From the NCBI RefSeq assembly GCF_037893015.1, contig NC_133662.1:199762550-199826549 (forward strand): a DNA stretch of 64,000 nucleotides, in the 5' to 3' direction. Made by a program: the position numbers and the translations under genes. This DNA comes from Macrotis lagotis. Taxonomy: Eukaryota; Chordata; Mammalia; Peramelemorphia; Peramelidae. Below the pieces are notes generated by a model. That model saw only the letters and a list, made by a program, of their open reading frames with translations, was not told the origin of the DNA and made no database searches. Positions 1 through 11,379 of the stretch are shown piece after piece (positions within the stretch are counted from its first letter, which is position 1; every line of letters starts with the position of its first letter).

Positions 1-130
1 CTTTATTTTACAGATGAGAAAACAGAGGCAAATAGCTAATAAGTGATTTTTCCCAGGGTTACAATAAGTGAAGGCAGCTAGCAAGTATTTGAAGTTATAT
101 GCAAACTCAAGTATTCCTAACTCCAGATCT
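1..130 (-). repeat. MIR-like SINE remnant
   Basis: The window opens inside an old SINE: a TTTTACAGATGAGAAAACAGAGGC block followed by a decayed 'gttac...gcagctagcaag' core. This is the reverse complement of the MIR core and 3' part. It is diverged and has no visible target duplication. Confidence 0.5.
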
Positions 131-1740
131 GCTGTGGCACCTAGTTGCCTTTAGACATAGATCAAAACTCTGATCATGATGTAACAGAAAATTTCTTTGT
201 GATTTTAAATCAATAACAGGAATAAACTCATTTCTAAAATGGGGAAACCAAAATAAGCTTTGGGAAAAAAATAATGGCCCTATTTTATGTAGAAATGACT
301 GTGGGTAGAAGAAATCAAAATAGAAGGAGGAAGAGAGAGAGGGTAAAAAGAAATTTTAGAAAGTATTAAATGTAATGCAAGAGAAGGGAGAATAATGGTG
401 CAGGTGAGTCAACCCATTGTTTGGAGCTCAAAGAATTTCAGGGCCTTCTTGGGTATGAAATTAAAGGAGGATCAAAGGCAGATCAGGATTCTCAGAAAGC
501 TTCCTGGACAGCATAGTTATGTCTGAGTCAGTTAAGAAAGTATTTAAGGATCATAGAATCACAGTCTCAAGAAACTATCTAATCATTTTGCCATTAAAGT
601 AATCCAGATACAAAAGGATAAAGAAGCTTGCTCTAAGCGCATATAACATAAGTAACTAAAGAAATTCCTCTAGGACTGGTGGACTCAGGTCAATTGTCAG
701 GTCACCTTGGTTGGGGACAGACCAGAATGGTCCATAACCCAGGAAGAGCTGGTGTTTTACAACCAGTACCCAGCCACACACCAAATGCAAGAATTACCTT
801 CTTTCGTGGAAATTTAGTAATTTGCTCAAGCATATTAATGCTGATTCCAAAAAACCTTGATGGTAATTTTTATGTGAGTTCTATTTTTTCTTATCTATAT
901 ATAAAATGTACCTCAAATTTCTTATTCTTATCTTGAAAATGATTTTGCTTTTTTTTTTTTCTAAAATTGGTTGAGGATGTTGTAAACTCTAGCAATAGGG
1001 CACAACCAGGAGAATGTTCAGCTTGGTTTTGCATGAGTACTCTCCAAAATAGAAATTTGACCACAGTCAGCACATGGAGCCTGAGAGAATCTTAGCTGTG
1101 CCTTAAATTTAAGTGACTAGGGGGGAAACTTTGTGGCCTCTATGCTCAAAGATAAACTTGACATTGTCCACATGGCCAAAAGCTAAAACTGAACAATCAG
1201 CAAAAATCCATTATATTATGTGTTCCTAATTCATAAAGTTTTACTTTTTATTTTCCTTTAACAAAGTTAAATGCAGAAATTAAGTGGTTCATCTGTTTCT
1301 CCAAATACTGTTGATAGGAGTGGGTGACTGAGGCAGAAAAGGAAGTCTAAAATAATTGTAGCATCACTATTAATTAGAATTTTCCCCTTTGTTCCTCTCT
1401 TCTGCAAAACCTCAAAATGCTTGTCAATAGTCAACAAAAATCTGTGAATAGGCTTAAAAACCTTCTTTTAACTTTATGCTTTGAATTATTAAACAATTAT
1501 CAATTAAGCTCTTATGAGTAGAATTCATATGAATAGTGCAGGGCAGAATTTAAGTAGTTTATCATTTTTAATAGAAAGCTTCTCAGTCTCTCCACCTCAG
1601 GTTTGGATTTCTGTGAAATCTTACCCTTTTTGCTTTGCCCTTAAACCCTGTATTTCTTCTCCCTACCCATCTCTTTTTGGTATAGGAGGAAAGATGGGAG
1701 TTCTTACCTCAGGTACTATAGGTCAAGGCAATCTAGTTTG
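131..1740. other. No recognised gene or repeat
   Basis: AT-rich sequence with only short chance reading frames. There is a purine-rich patch near 310-365. I recognise no gene, RNA or mobile element here. Confidence 0.5.
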
Positions 1741-1910
1741 CTAGAGATTCTTAACCATTTTTTTCATTTCTTTTTTGAGTCCTGGATCTCTTTGACAGTT
1801 AGTGGAAAATATAACCCCCTTCTTGGAATAATTTTTTTTAACTAAATAAAACAAAATACATAGAATTACAAAGAAAACCAATTACATTGAAACATAGGTA
1901 TCATTTTTAA
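1741..1910. repeat. Unassigned old interspersed repeat, copy 1
   Basis: The block contains a 'ttcttaacc' start, 'aactaaataaaacaaaatac' and 'attacaaagaaaaccaatta', ending near 'atcatttttaaa'. The same ordered words occur at 13,066-13,225 and 18,440-18,610, so it is a dispersed repeat and not unique DNA. I cannot name the family. Similar sequence is common in mammalian genomes. Confidence 0.5.
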
Positions 1911-2449
1911 ATCTGCCCTAGAGATAAGAAAGGAACTCCTGATGTAGTCACTTCCTTTTTCTCTGATTTTATAGAAAACTTATTAATAATAATTATTCAT
2001 TTAAAAAAACAAAAAGCTATGAGCCCCTAGGAGATCTCTAGATCTCAGTAGCTTTTGGGGGTAGACACCATCAAAGAAAGATCTTTACAGAATCTTAGAT
2101 AAGAAAATCAGAAAGCAAGGAAAAGCTACATACAGATGTGCATGTTGATGGTCACTTACTAGATATAAAGAAATCTATTCGCTGTTCCAGCTGTCCTTGC
2201 CCTTACAAAGGTGGTTGTCTTTCTTCTCATCTTTCTGTTACAGAATTTCTCCAACTACACCCTCCAAAGCCCCATAGAACTCCATTCTTCAGCCAAGATC
2301 TCCTTATGGTTCAACCTCCTTTCAGGTTTGGAAAAAAAATCAATACAAGGATGCTATTTGTTAGTTGTGTCAAATTCTTCATGGCCATATGTGGAGTTTT
2401 CTTAGCAAGGATAAAGAAGTGATTTGCCATTTCCTATCCCAGTTCATTT

Positions 2450-2504
2450 TATTATATATACATATATATATGTATATATATATAAACATATATATATATA
2501 TATA
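2450..2504. repeat. (TA)n microsatellite
   Basis: Alternating TA with occasional C and G interruptions, directly against the left end of a SINE remnant. Confidence 0.9.
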
Positions 2505-2507
2505 TGT

Positions 2508-2642
2508 AGACTGAGGCAAAAGAGTTACATTTGCCCAGAGTCACACAGCTAGTAAGTGTCTGAGGCCAGATTTGGACCATAAAAAGATGAGTGTTCCTGA
2601 CTCAAGACCCAGAACGCTATCTACTATACTACCCAGCTGCCC
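2508..2642 (-). repeat. tRNA-derived SINE remnant (MIR/WSINE-like)
   Basis: The reverse complement shows a decayed head (GCAGCTGGGTAG...), then a box-B-like part and 'cacacagctagtaagtgtctgaggccagat'. Many substitutions and a missing A tail point to an old copy. Confidence 0.6.
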
Positions 2643-2645
2643 AAT

Positions 2646-2815
2646 ATAAGGATGTATTCCTATAAAATACTAGGCACTGCTCTAACAATACCAATACAAA
2701 ACATAATTACTAATCAGTCCTTGTCCTCAAGGAGCTTACATTAAGTAATAACCTACTGTTGAAGATATAAACACATATAGAAAGAAGTAAAATAAACTAA
2801 AAAACAACTAGACCT
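2646..2815 (-). repeat. L2 LINE 3' end remnant
   Basis: It contains 'actaggcactgctctaac', 'caatacaaaac' and 'ctcaaggagcttacatt'. These match the reverse complement of the L2 3' terminal region (cagtgcctggcacatag...). It is non-coding. Confidence 0.5.
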
Positions 2816-3059
2816 GAAATTCTCTCTGGTTCATGTATTTTTTCTGCTCAATTAATTATAACTACAAATGGGGCCAAATCTAATACTGATTGGGAGAAAT
2901 TAAAATTCAGTCCTGGACTTCCATGAAATACAATTGCATTTCTTCATCTGACTCTTTTAAGTCTTCAATCATAGGATTGCTGAAGTCAACTGAAGCATCA
3001 GAAACTGAGTCTTCGCAGGTGTGGGATTATGCAGTGAATGCAAGTGGATTGTAATCCTT

Positions 3060-3156
3060 AGAATTAGGGACCAGACTGTATAAATGAGGGTGCTTAAGGG
3101 TGACTTAATTAATGAGAGACCCAGAAATAGACACAGTCATTGCTTTGCTACATTCA
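3060..3156. repeat. Local direct repeat, copy A
   Basis: About 97 bp, with the words 'gaattagggaccagactgta', 'gacttaattaatgagagac' and 'acacagtcattg', repeats at 3,872-3,970 in the same orientation with roughly 80% identity by eye. I do not know the family. Confidence 0.6.
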
Positions 3157-3871
3157 CAGGTTTTCCAGGGAAAATGTAAAGTTAATTACATCTATCCCCA
3201 TGTGAAAGACTAAAACCTTCTAGCACCAAAAGAAATCCATTGATATTCAACTGAATTTTACATGGCATCTGTTCATCAGCAATATTGTCTGTTTCTTGGT
3301 TTCTCATGAGAGGGGAATAAAACAAGAAGGAAAAGCAGCAAAATGCCTTAGCCAAAAGTTTCCAGCTGTGCTTTTCTCATCACCCTGGCTTACCTTCATG
3401 TGTACAGTATTCCATTTGCAATCATTTCTTTCCAAAGCAGACAGCTGTTGAAGTTAACAACTCTTTAAAAAGTGTAAATGGGGCCAAGGCAAAAGGTAAC
3501 CTTATACAGGTTTGCCTTGCACAGCTAGGATGTTCCATTTTATATTGTGTCCATTTTAATAGTGTGTATATAAAGAATAATAATCACAAATCAGTACAGG
3601 ATGGTGTGATATAGACAAAGCTAAACTAAAGCTAGAACTCAAGAAAGACTTGAGTTCAAGTCTTGTCTGTTGATATATAGGTAGATTGATAGACAGATAC
3701 ATATAGGTTTAAATTATGTATATTATATATATATATGCATGTGTATATGTACGTTTTTATGTGTGAATATATACCCACATAAACACACTAGCTATGAGAC
3801 CCAAGCAAGATACTTTACATTGTAATAATCTCAAGAAAATTTCTATTATAAAATGCACAGAAGATAACTTC

Positions 3872-3970
3872 TAGAATTAAGAGACCAGACTATATAAGTG
3901 AAGGTACTTAAGGATGACTTAATTAATGAGAGACACAGATATAAACACAGTCATTGGACTAGCACATTCT
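3872..3970. repeat. Local direct repeat, copy B
   Basis: Partner of 3,060-3,156, with 'agagaccagactatataagt', 'gacttaattaatgagagac' and 'acacagtcattgg'. The gap between the copies (about 715 bp) holds a TA/TG-rich tract near 3,715-3,775 and no recognised gene. Confidence 0.6.
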
Positions 3971-4194
3971 ATAAGGTCAGGTCACTGGGCAGATTCTTTA
4001 CCAGATCTTTCTTATTCCTAGAATTTTTCTATTCCCTGCACTCTAAAGATTCAAATACAGGTTTCTCCTTCTCCTCCATCTGCTCTATTGTTTCATTGAC
4101 ATTTGAATTAGTCCAAGCCCAGAGAGAGGCTGACTTGATTTGTATATGCAAAGTTCAACTCATTCTGCATTTCAAACAAACAGAGTATGAGAGA

Positions 4195-4400
4195 AGCAGC
4201 ATGAAATCATGGATAAAGTACCAGATTTAGGGATAGAACACTTGGGTTCAAGTCATTACTCTGATACCTTCTTATTGTGTGACCTTGGGCATGTTGTTAA
4301 CCTCTATGAACCTCAGTTTCCTCAACTGAAAAATGAGAATATTGGACAATGTGATCTTTAAGAGCCCCTTTCAACTCTACTTTGCAATAATGCTATGACT
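4195..4400 (+). repeat. MIR SINE
   Basis: It runs in the canonical MIR order: 'gcagcatgaaatcatggata', 'cttgggttcaagtc', 'tgtgaccttgggcatgttgt', 'ctcagtttcctcaactg', 'aaaatgagaatattggac', then 'agagcccctttcaactct'. It is nearly full length. Confidence 0.8.
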
Positions 4401-4679
4401 ATTTCTAGCAATAAAATGTATCTTGATTTGATTCATGATTCTCTTGTATGTTTCAGAGTTCCTGGTCAAGTAAATCCCAAAATCTGCATAGGATGGTTAT
4501 GGGGATCTAATTACATAAACAATTAAATCAATTAATAATTAAATTAAGTTAAATTGATTAAATGTTTCATAAAACCCTATGGTGCAATTTAATATTGAAA
4601 GAAATGTAAGTTTCAACAGAATTTTCAGTTCTAGTCAAAACTAGATTACCTGCCATTTTTCCTTCAGAATTTAGAATGT

Positions 4680-4890
4680 CTTTAATTGCTCATTTCACCT
4701 TATTCTTAGAATGTCCTCCAGGAAACTTTCCATGATCCACATAATTTCTTTCCCATCTGAGACCTCACTTAAAACTTTGTACATGCCTTATATACTTATA
4801 TGTTAATTTGTATTTATCTATTTGCTAAATTTGCTAAATTTTCTTTTAGCACCATGAAGTCAGGGATCATATGTTACTGAAATATCATAT
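4680..4890 (+). repeat. L2 LINE 3' fragment
   Basis: It has the pyrimidine-rich L2 3' style: 'ccaggaaactttccatgatc', '...cctcacttaaaac', then 'agcaccatgaagtcagggatcatat', which is the L2 terminal motif. It is decayed and non-coding. Confidence 0.55.
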
Positions 4891-5020
4891 CTTTCATAAG
4901 ATGGCATTTAAAAAATTCCATTCTACTAAGTAGAACTGTTAAATTAAAGGTGAAGTCATTGATAAGCATTGGCACTTATGAAAAAGAATTACAATACTTC
5001 TCTCAATAATCCATGAACCA

Positions 5021-5021
<1 letters not shown>

Positions 5022-5071
<50 letters not shown>

Positions 5072-5090
5072 TATATATACACATATATAT

Positions 5091-5125
<35 letters not shown>
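5022..5125. repeat. (TA)n/(CA)n compound microsatellite
   Basis: A run of about 40 bp of TA passes into mixed CA/TA and then a CA run. The apparent Cys/Val and Tyr/Ile reading frames across it are repeat artefacts. Confidence 0.95.
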
Positions 5126-5128
<3 letters not shown>

Positions 5129-5369
5129 TCTTTAGTGTCTCTAAAGTGAGAAAATATCCCAGCCCAAGCCTCACTTCCTCATTGTTTGGATTTTGATATT
5201 CCAGAGTGAAATTAAATACCAATTATTTCTGTTCTAGCCAGAAACTCAAGAGCATTTTCCCCTCCTCAGATTTTGGGAAAGCAAGCATTTTTGCTTCAAT
5301 TCTTAACCTAGTTTTTAATCACTAAATGGGCAATGGTTTAGCTTTTAAAAATGTCTTCCACTGGATCTA

Positions 5370-5560
5370 GGACCATCACCAGTCATCCTGATCTAGGTTT
5401 CTCCACTGGACTCAGATGACTCTGGAGTAGAGGATGAGGCTAATGACTTGGCACGGTTCTGCCTCTCTTAAATCCAAGTCACTTGCATGCCATAACATCA
5501 CTATCCTGATGCCATTGGTCCTCCTTGAGAACAAAGGGCAAACAAAAACAACAATGGGAA
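5370..5560 (+). repeat. Marsupial SINE, 3' body (MAR1-like)
   Basis: The sequence 'gactcagatgactctggag', 'cttaaatccaagtcacttgcatgcc', 'ctgatgccattggtcctcc' and 'gagaacaaagggcaaacaaa' matches the 3' body seen in the longer copy at 30,175-30,463. The tRNA-like head is missing here. Confidence 0.65.
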
Positions 5561-5579
5561 AGAAAATATATAGTAGAGC

Positions 5580-5725
5580 CTAAAGAAGCAACTTCAAAGC
5601 CAGAAGACTTGGAATGAAATTCTGCCTCTGATACACTGGCAGTGTGCTCATTGGTAAATCAATAACCTCTCAGGACCTAGGGCAACTGACTATGTTTAAG
5701 ATTATAAAAGGAAAAGATAGTTTAA
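5580..5725 (+). repeat. MIR SINE fragment
   Basis: It shows 'agccagaagacttggaatgaaattctgcctctgata' and a late 'cctcaggacctagggcaac', a diverged MIR head and core. It is low complexity toward its end. Confidence 0.5.
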
Positions 5726-6164
5726 GCCTGAATTGATAGAATGTCTTCACACTGGCTATTACCTGTACTTATAAAATCACAGAAATGGATTTTCTCTAAA
5801 ACTTTTATTATTAGAAATAAACATACAATCGCAACAATAACAACTAGGAATTTTGCCTTTGAGGCAATGGAGAAGTATAGAGTTCAGTAGTGGTTTTAAT
5901 GAATAAAGGCCCAAGCTCGCAGTCAGGAAGATCTGTTTTATCCATGTCTGTGCTTTAATCTTGTGACCACTATAACCATATTTTCAGAACCTATGGTTAC
6001 CTTTTTCAGTGTAAGCATTTATGTATGTCAGAAACTTTATAAATCAGGACTTGATTTATTGGATTTTTTTGGTTGCCTAGACTTAAGAAAGTATTATGAA
6101 TTCAGATTGAATGTACATATGTCCTGTTCCCCTCACTTTGTTAAACACTTAACCCAAAATACCT

Positions 6165-6425
6165 AAGAAGAACAAGAGGAAAAACAAGAATAAGAACAAG
6201 AAAAAGGACAAGAAAAACACAAGAAGAATAAGAAAAGAAAAGAAGAAAAAAAGAAGAAAGGAAGGAAGGAAGGAAGGAAGGAAGGAAGGAAGGAAGGAAG
6301 GAAGGAAGGAAGGAAGGAAGGAAGGAAGAAAGAAAGGAAGGAAGAAGAGGTGGAGGAGTTGAAGTAAGAGAGGGAGGAAGAGAAAGAAGGGAAGAAGGAG
6401 GGAGAAAATGAAGAACAAGAACAAA
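6165..6425. repeat. Purine-strand tract with (GGAA)n core
   Basis: About 260 bp are nearly pure A/G on the plus strand. The core at 6,256-6,345 is tandem GGAA/GAAG. The Ser/Phe/Leu-rich frames on the minus strand are translations of this repeat and not genes. Confidence 0.95.
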
Positions 6426-6539
6426 AGTAGGAAGAGGAACTGGATTGTATATAATGCAGTTTAAGGTTGGCAATGTGATTTACATCCATTATGTCATTTG
6501 AGCCTCATAATACTACCGGCTTGAATTTTGTTTTAAAAA

Positions 6540-6670
6540 CTTAATAGTTATATGACTGAATATGAGGAATTTAGTTAGTCTCTCTGAAGCTTAGTTTTCT
6601 TTATATGTAAAATGAGAAGAGTAGGTTGGATACCAGAATCTCTTGGGTCCTTTTTAGCTCATTTGGCTCA
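6540..6670 (+). repeat. MIR SINE 3' part
   Basis: 'agtctctctgaagcttagttttc', 'tatgtaaaatgagaagagtaggttgga' and 'ggtcctttttagctc' are the MIR 3' half in order. Confidence 0.65.
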
Positions 6671-7694
6671 TAGAAGAAAGAAAGAACACTTTGGTATTCT
6701 ATCATGGAACTTTCTACTTTCAGAAAAGTGTGAGGATGTATAGATATATTACATAATGTTTTATATACATATATGTAAAGTTATAGATGATGTTATATAT
6801 GTAAATATTGAAGTCAAGATATCTTAGCTATACTACCTGTTATATATTCATGCATATAAATAAATGATTAATTGTGATGTAATGATCATAATAATATAAA
6901 ATATTCATCGTAATATCTGCCTTCTCAGCATTGATTGAAGATGGGGAGAGAACAATTGAACAATGAAAAATATTAAACCAGTCAATTTCAGGAAATGTCA
7001 TTTTATTCAATGATTTTTTTTGCTCATCAGTACATTCAGTATACTCTGCACAAATAAATCCTGTATAAATATAGAATATTCTTCTGATCCAATGGCTTCA
7101 GAAATGGTGGCATCTTGATTTTCAGTCCTAATAGCATTAGGCAGTATCATTTAACAGAGCACTTATTACAGAACACAAAAAGGTTTGGAGGATGAATATA
7201 ATAAGATCTGAGATTATTGTCCCGAATGAATAAAAAACAAAAAGGAAGAATGACTAGGAACAAGATTGTCTTCCAGGCGAGGATGAAATGTACAGGCAAA
7301 TTAGAAACAAAACATGTTGGGAGAAATGAATCATAAGCAGAGTAAATAGATTTTAGATTTCTGCTCTCTGCGGTTCAATATTAAAGTGGATAGTTTGTGT
7401 TGATGTATTGACTGGAGATAGCTGTCAGATGATGTCATTGAGGCAGCATAGTGGAAAAGGAATGGTTTGAGAGACAGGGGATATGAAGTTTTCACTTGGA
7501 AATCAAATTTGTTTCTTAACCATTTTACTCCAGTTTCTTCTATCCTTTGGGGTTACACATATCAGAAAAAGTTCAATCTTACATACATGTGATGGCCCTT
7601 AAAAATTTGAAAACTAAATACAACTCAGCTGTAAACTGCTAATCTCTAGCTCTTCAATTTTTATCCTCATTTACCATAATATTGAAGGCCTATA

Positions 7695-7731
7695 CTAAAC
7701 CTATATATACACATATATACATATATATATG

Positions 7732-7763
<32 letters not shown>

Positions 7764-7770
7764 TATATAC
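7695..7770. repeat. (TA)n microsatellite
   Basis: Alternating TA with ATAC and GTAT interruptions. Confidence 0.9.
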
Positions 7771-7943
7771 ATCATGCTTAGAATTAACCTAATATAGGAT
7801 GCAATCATTCTGCATGAGTTGATAGCCTTTCATTTTCAAGAGAAACCCAGAAGACCATTTATCATGTTGCAGAGAATATTATTGTTTGTATATGGATTAG
7901 ACTAAATCTTCTCTGAAGTTCCAACCAACATTGAAATTCTGTT

Positions 7944-8090
7944 TTCTTTTGTTTTTTGCAAGGTAACGGGTGGTTAAGTGACTTGCCTAAGGTCACATAG
8001 CTAGGTAATTATTAAGTGTCTAAGGCCACATTTGAACTCAGGTCCTCCTGACTCCAGGGTCACTCTATCCACTGCACCACCTAGCTGCCC
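7944..8090 (-). repeat. WSINE1-type SINE
   Basis: Minus-strand copy: a T-rich tail and TTTTTTGCAAGG, then 'ggtcacatagctaggtaatt', ending in CACCTAGCTGCCC. A 12-bp direct repeat, TGAAATTCTGTT, flanks it at 7,932-7,943 and 8,091-8,102. This is the target duplication of an LINE-driven insertion. Confidence 0.9.
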
Positions 8091-8702
8091 TGAAATTCTG
8101 TTATTTTATAATGATCTGAAAATAGCATGCTGTCGTTTTAATTGCTACCCATTGTATATAGTGATGATGGTCTATTATTGATTGGTTAGGTATTTTGTTT
8201 CTATTAGAAGTGATAAGGGAAGGATTAGAAACAATGGAACTTAATGTTCAATAAATGAGCAAACTAATTAGAAAAGACCTCATTTGATTTTAAAAATATT
8301 GAGAAATCTGAAAAGCAACCTAGCAAACATTCAATTTAGATGAACATCTTATATCACATTGTATAATACATTCTAAGTATGAATGACCTTACTTTAGAAA
8401 TCTATATATAAAAATGATGAGATTGAGCTGAGGAAGGGGAGTGAAGAGAGACTGCAGAGCTCTGTCCTCTGTCTCTGGAACAGGACTCTGGGGCTCAGAC
8501 CACATTCAGATCCTGATAGCAGTCTAGGTCCCCCCATAGAACAGCAGAGCACCCCCCCCACCTCGGCCCTGTGGCAGAGGGGGGCGCTTATGGTCATTCA
8601 CAGACCAGGAGGGAGGATAGAGCCTCACACACACACTGAGATCCTTGTGGGAGTGCCCCGAAAGCTCAGGAATCACCCCTAAAACAGGCTCAGGCTGGGA
8701 AA

Positions 8703-9667
8703 ATGAGCAAGCAGAGAAATAAGAGGAAGACCATTGAGAAATATTTTGCTCATGAGCCCAAGAAGGATCAAAATACTCAGTCTGAAGATGAGGAGGTACA
8801 AGCTCCTGCATCTAAAGACTCCAAGAAAAACAGACATTGGGTTCAGGCTATGACAGAGCTCAAAAAAGACTTTGAAAATCAAATGAAGGAGTTGGAAGAA
8901 AAACCAGGAAAAGAGATGCAGGAAAAACATGAAAATGAAGTCAGCAGCTTAGTCAAGGAAATCCAAAAAAATGCTGAAGAAAATAGCATGCTAAAAACCA
9001 GCTTAGGTCAAATGGATAAAACAGTTCAAAAAGTTATTGAGGAGAAGAATGCCTTAAAAAGCAAAATTGGCCAGATGGAAAAAGAGATAACAAAACTCTC
9101 TGAGGAGAACAAATCCTTCAGATGTAGAATAGAATTCAGGGAGATCAATGAATTTACCAGAAATCAGGAATCAATACTTCAAAACCAAAAAAAATGAAAA
9201 ATTAGAAGAAAATGTGAAATATCTCATTGAAAAAACAACTGATATGGAAAACATACTGAGGAAAGATAATTTAAAAATTATTGGAATACCTGAAAGTCAT
9301 GATCAGGAAAAGAGCCTTGATATCATTTTCAAAGAATTACCAGGAAAATTGCCCTGATATTCTAGAAGCAGAGGGCAAAACAGAAATGGAGAGAATCCAC
9401 CGATCCCACAGAGAAAGAGATCCCAAAAAACCAACCCCTAGGAATCTTATAGCCAAGTTCCAGAACTCCCAAGTCAAAGAGAAAATATTACAAGCAGCCA
9501 GAAGGACACAGTTCAAATATCATGGAGCTGCAGTCAGGATCACACAGGACTTAGCAGCTACTACATTGGAAGCTCATAGGGCTTGGAATATAATATACTG
9601 GAAGGCAAAAGAGCTTAGAATGCAGCCAAGAATGAACTACCCAGCAAGGCTGAATGTCCTCTTATAG
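8703..9667 (+). pseudogene. HAL1 ORF1 (L1 ORF1p-like RNA-binding protein), frameshifted
   Basis: L1 ORF1p is an RNA-binding chaperone that coats L1 RNA in the cytoplasm. The start MSKQRNKRKTIEKYFAH is followed by an acidic linker and a heptad-rich coiled coil (about residues 50-150, rich in K/E/L). A C-terminal part then resembles the L1 RRM/CTD, with REINEFTRNQ, DNLKIIGIPE and CPDILEAEGK, and near the end RNLIAKFQ and VKEKILQAAR. The frame is open from 8,703 to 9,197. It then breaks at an A8 run (9,187-9,194) where the sister copy has A7. A second break lies near 9,340, where this copy is 2 nt shorter. The last segment stops at 9,667. It is therefore an inactive remnant. A further open stretch after the stop (to about 9,804) may be the original C-terminus. 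Confidence 0.88.
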
Positions 9668-10289
9668 GGAAAAAGATGGACTTTCAATGAACCAGGGGAA
9701 TTTCAAATGTTCCTTTTGGAATGGCTAGAGCTGAACAGAAAGTTTGATCTTCAGATACAGGACTTAGGTGAAGCATGGAGATTGGAGGAGAGGGGGAAAA
9801 TATGAGGGACTTAATGATGATGAACTGCATGTATTCCTGCATAGAAAAATGACACTGATAATACTCATATGAACCTTCTCAGTTAATAGAGCAGGTAGAG
9901 GGAGCTTTTATAGTTGAAGCACAGGAGAAAGCTGAATTCGAAGATAAAATATAGTATAAAAATGGAGTCAATAGGAAAAAAAAAGGGAAATGTAATGGGA
10001 GAAAGAAAAAGGAGAGGGGGAATAGGCCAAGATATTTCATATAATAAGTTTTTTTCTTTATTACAATGAGCTATTGCAATGATATGGAAGGGGGGAGGCA
10101 AGGGGGAATGAGGAAACCTTTGATCTCGTCAGAGGTGACTAGGAGAGGAAACAGCATATATACTCAATGGGGTATAGACATCTGGAGTAAGAAGGAGGGG
10201 GGAGCAGGGGGAAGGGGTGGGGATGTGAATAAGGGAGGAGAGGATGGACCATGGGGAGAGAGTGGTCAGATATAACACATTTTCTTTTT

Positions 10290-10432
10290 TACTTCTTGCA
10301 AGGGGCTGGGATTGGAAGGCCTGTCCAGGACCATAGGGCCAGGTGGATTCTGGGCCTAAGGGTAGTATGGGGGCTCAGGGCTTCTTGGCCCCAGGGCCAG
10401 GGATCTGTCTGCTGTGCCACTCAGCTACCCTA
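10290..10432 (-). repeat. SINE-like module A inside HAL1 3' end
   Basis: An antisense tRNA-SINE-like block: CTTGCAAGGGGCTGGGATTG at the left and GTGCCACTCAGCTACCC at the right, mirroring a WSINE1 tail and head. The sister HAL1 carries the same module at 22,403-22,545, so it is part of the element and not a later insertion. Confidence 0.7.
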
Positions 10433-10644
10433 CAGCAGAGTCAGAATGAAAAGAGAGAGAAAATATAATACATGGTAGTGGAGAAATAAGAAAGGAGGGA
10501 GTTGCGATCAGCAATGGCAACATTGGAAAAATATGGAAGCAACTTTTGCGATGGACTTAACATAAAGAATGCGATCCACCCATGACAGAGTTGTTGGTGT
10601 TGGAACAAAGACTCAAGCATATTTTTTATTATTATTATTATTTG

Positions 10645-10785
10645 TGGTAGGGTGCAGGGCAAATGGGGCTTGGTGGCCTGCCTGGGGCCACATAGCAGAG
10701 TGATCTTTGGGTGTCTGAGGACGGATTTGGACCCGAGTGCTCCTGGCTCAAGGGCCAATGCTTTGTCTGCCACCCAGCCACCCCT
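10645..10785 (-). repeat. SINE-like module B inside HAL1 3' end
   Basis: GCAGGGCAAATGGGGCTTGG at the left and GTCTGCCACCCAGCCACCCC at the right form an antisense WSINE1-like block with the middle 'gtgtctgaggacggatttgg'. It is shared with 22,050-22,193 in the other copy. Confidence 0.75.
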
Positions 10786-10834
10786 ACTATGATTACTATA
10801 TTATTTTATTTTGGGTCTTTTTTTTCTTCTTTTT

Positions 10835-10972
10835 GGTTTTTGCAGGGCAGTGGGGATTGGGTGGCTTGCACGTCAAACAGCTGGGTGATTGTTGGTTCTT
10901 CGGGGCTGGATGTGGGCTCGGGTGCTCGTGGCTCCAGGGCTGGTGCTTCATCCATTGCACTACCTGGCCATA
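10835..10972 (-). repeat. SINE-like module C inside HAL1 3' end
   Basis: TTTTTGCAGGGCAGTGGGG at the left, 'gggctggtgcttcatccatt' and 'gcactacctggcca' at the right: a third antisense SINE-like block. It is shared with about 21,865-22,000 in the other copy. Confidence 0.75.
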
Positions 10973-11294
10973 CCTAGAATTATTGCTATTATTTTTTTTA
11001 TTTTATTTTTTTTTCTCTCCCCTTTACTTTATCGCCCAAGCAAGTCTATATTCATGGGGGAGGGGTATTTTGTTTACTCTTAAACAAGAATATTTTATTA
11101 ATGTAAAAAAATATTTGTACAAAATGAGAATTAAAAAAATAAAAGAAAATAAAAGCATAAAAAAATGATGAAAAAGAAACAGATCATATACCTCTCCCAA
11201 CTTCTGTAGGAAATGCATTCTTGGCCAAACAAAAGATATATGGAATTAAAAAGCTAAAATATATGACTTTAAATAAAATTGAAAATTTTCACAT

Positions 11295-11375
11295 ATTTCA
11301 TATATATATATATTTATATATATATATATATATATGTTTGCGTGTGTATGTGTCTGTCTGTCTGTCTATGAGAGA
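11295..11375. repeat. (TA)n, (TG)n, (CTGT)n and (GA)n simple repeats
   Basis: Several short tandem tracts lie back to back, just left of a SINE remnant. Confidence 0.85.
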
Positions 11376-11379
11376 GAGA

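Larger units (their letters stand above)
8421..11160 (+). mobile_element. HAL1 (half-L1), 5'-truncated copy
   Basis: This is an L1-derived non-autonomous retrotransposon that has an L1 ORF1 but no ORF2. In order it holds a partial GC-richer 5' UTR (8,421-8,702), an ORF1 remnant (8,703 to about 9,667, perhaps to 9,804), a long purine-rich 3' UTR, and three antisense SINE-like modules near 10,290, 10,645 and 10,835. It ends in an A-rich tail near 11,125-11,160. The direct repeat AAAAATGATGA at 8,410-8,420 and 11,161-11,171 is the target-site duplication. Compared with the copy at 21,677-24,853 it lacks roughly the first 430 bp. No reverse transcriptase or endonuclease is present, so mobilisation must have used an L1 in trans. 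Confidence 0.88.

Noticed and set aside
4939..5222. Minus-strand frames with runs of Cys-Val and Tyr-Ile
   Set aside because: They are translations of the (TA)n/(CA)n microsatellite and have no non-repeat domain.
6141..6489. Three overlapping minus-strand frames rich in Ser, Phe, Leu and Pro
   Set aside because: All derive from the purine-strand/(GGAA)n tract.
10711..11168. Trp/Gly/Phe-rich frames resembling a small membrane protein
   Set aside because: They run through the antisense SINE-like modules and the A/T-rich tail of HAL1.
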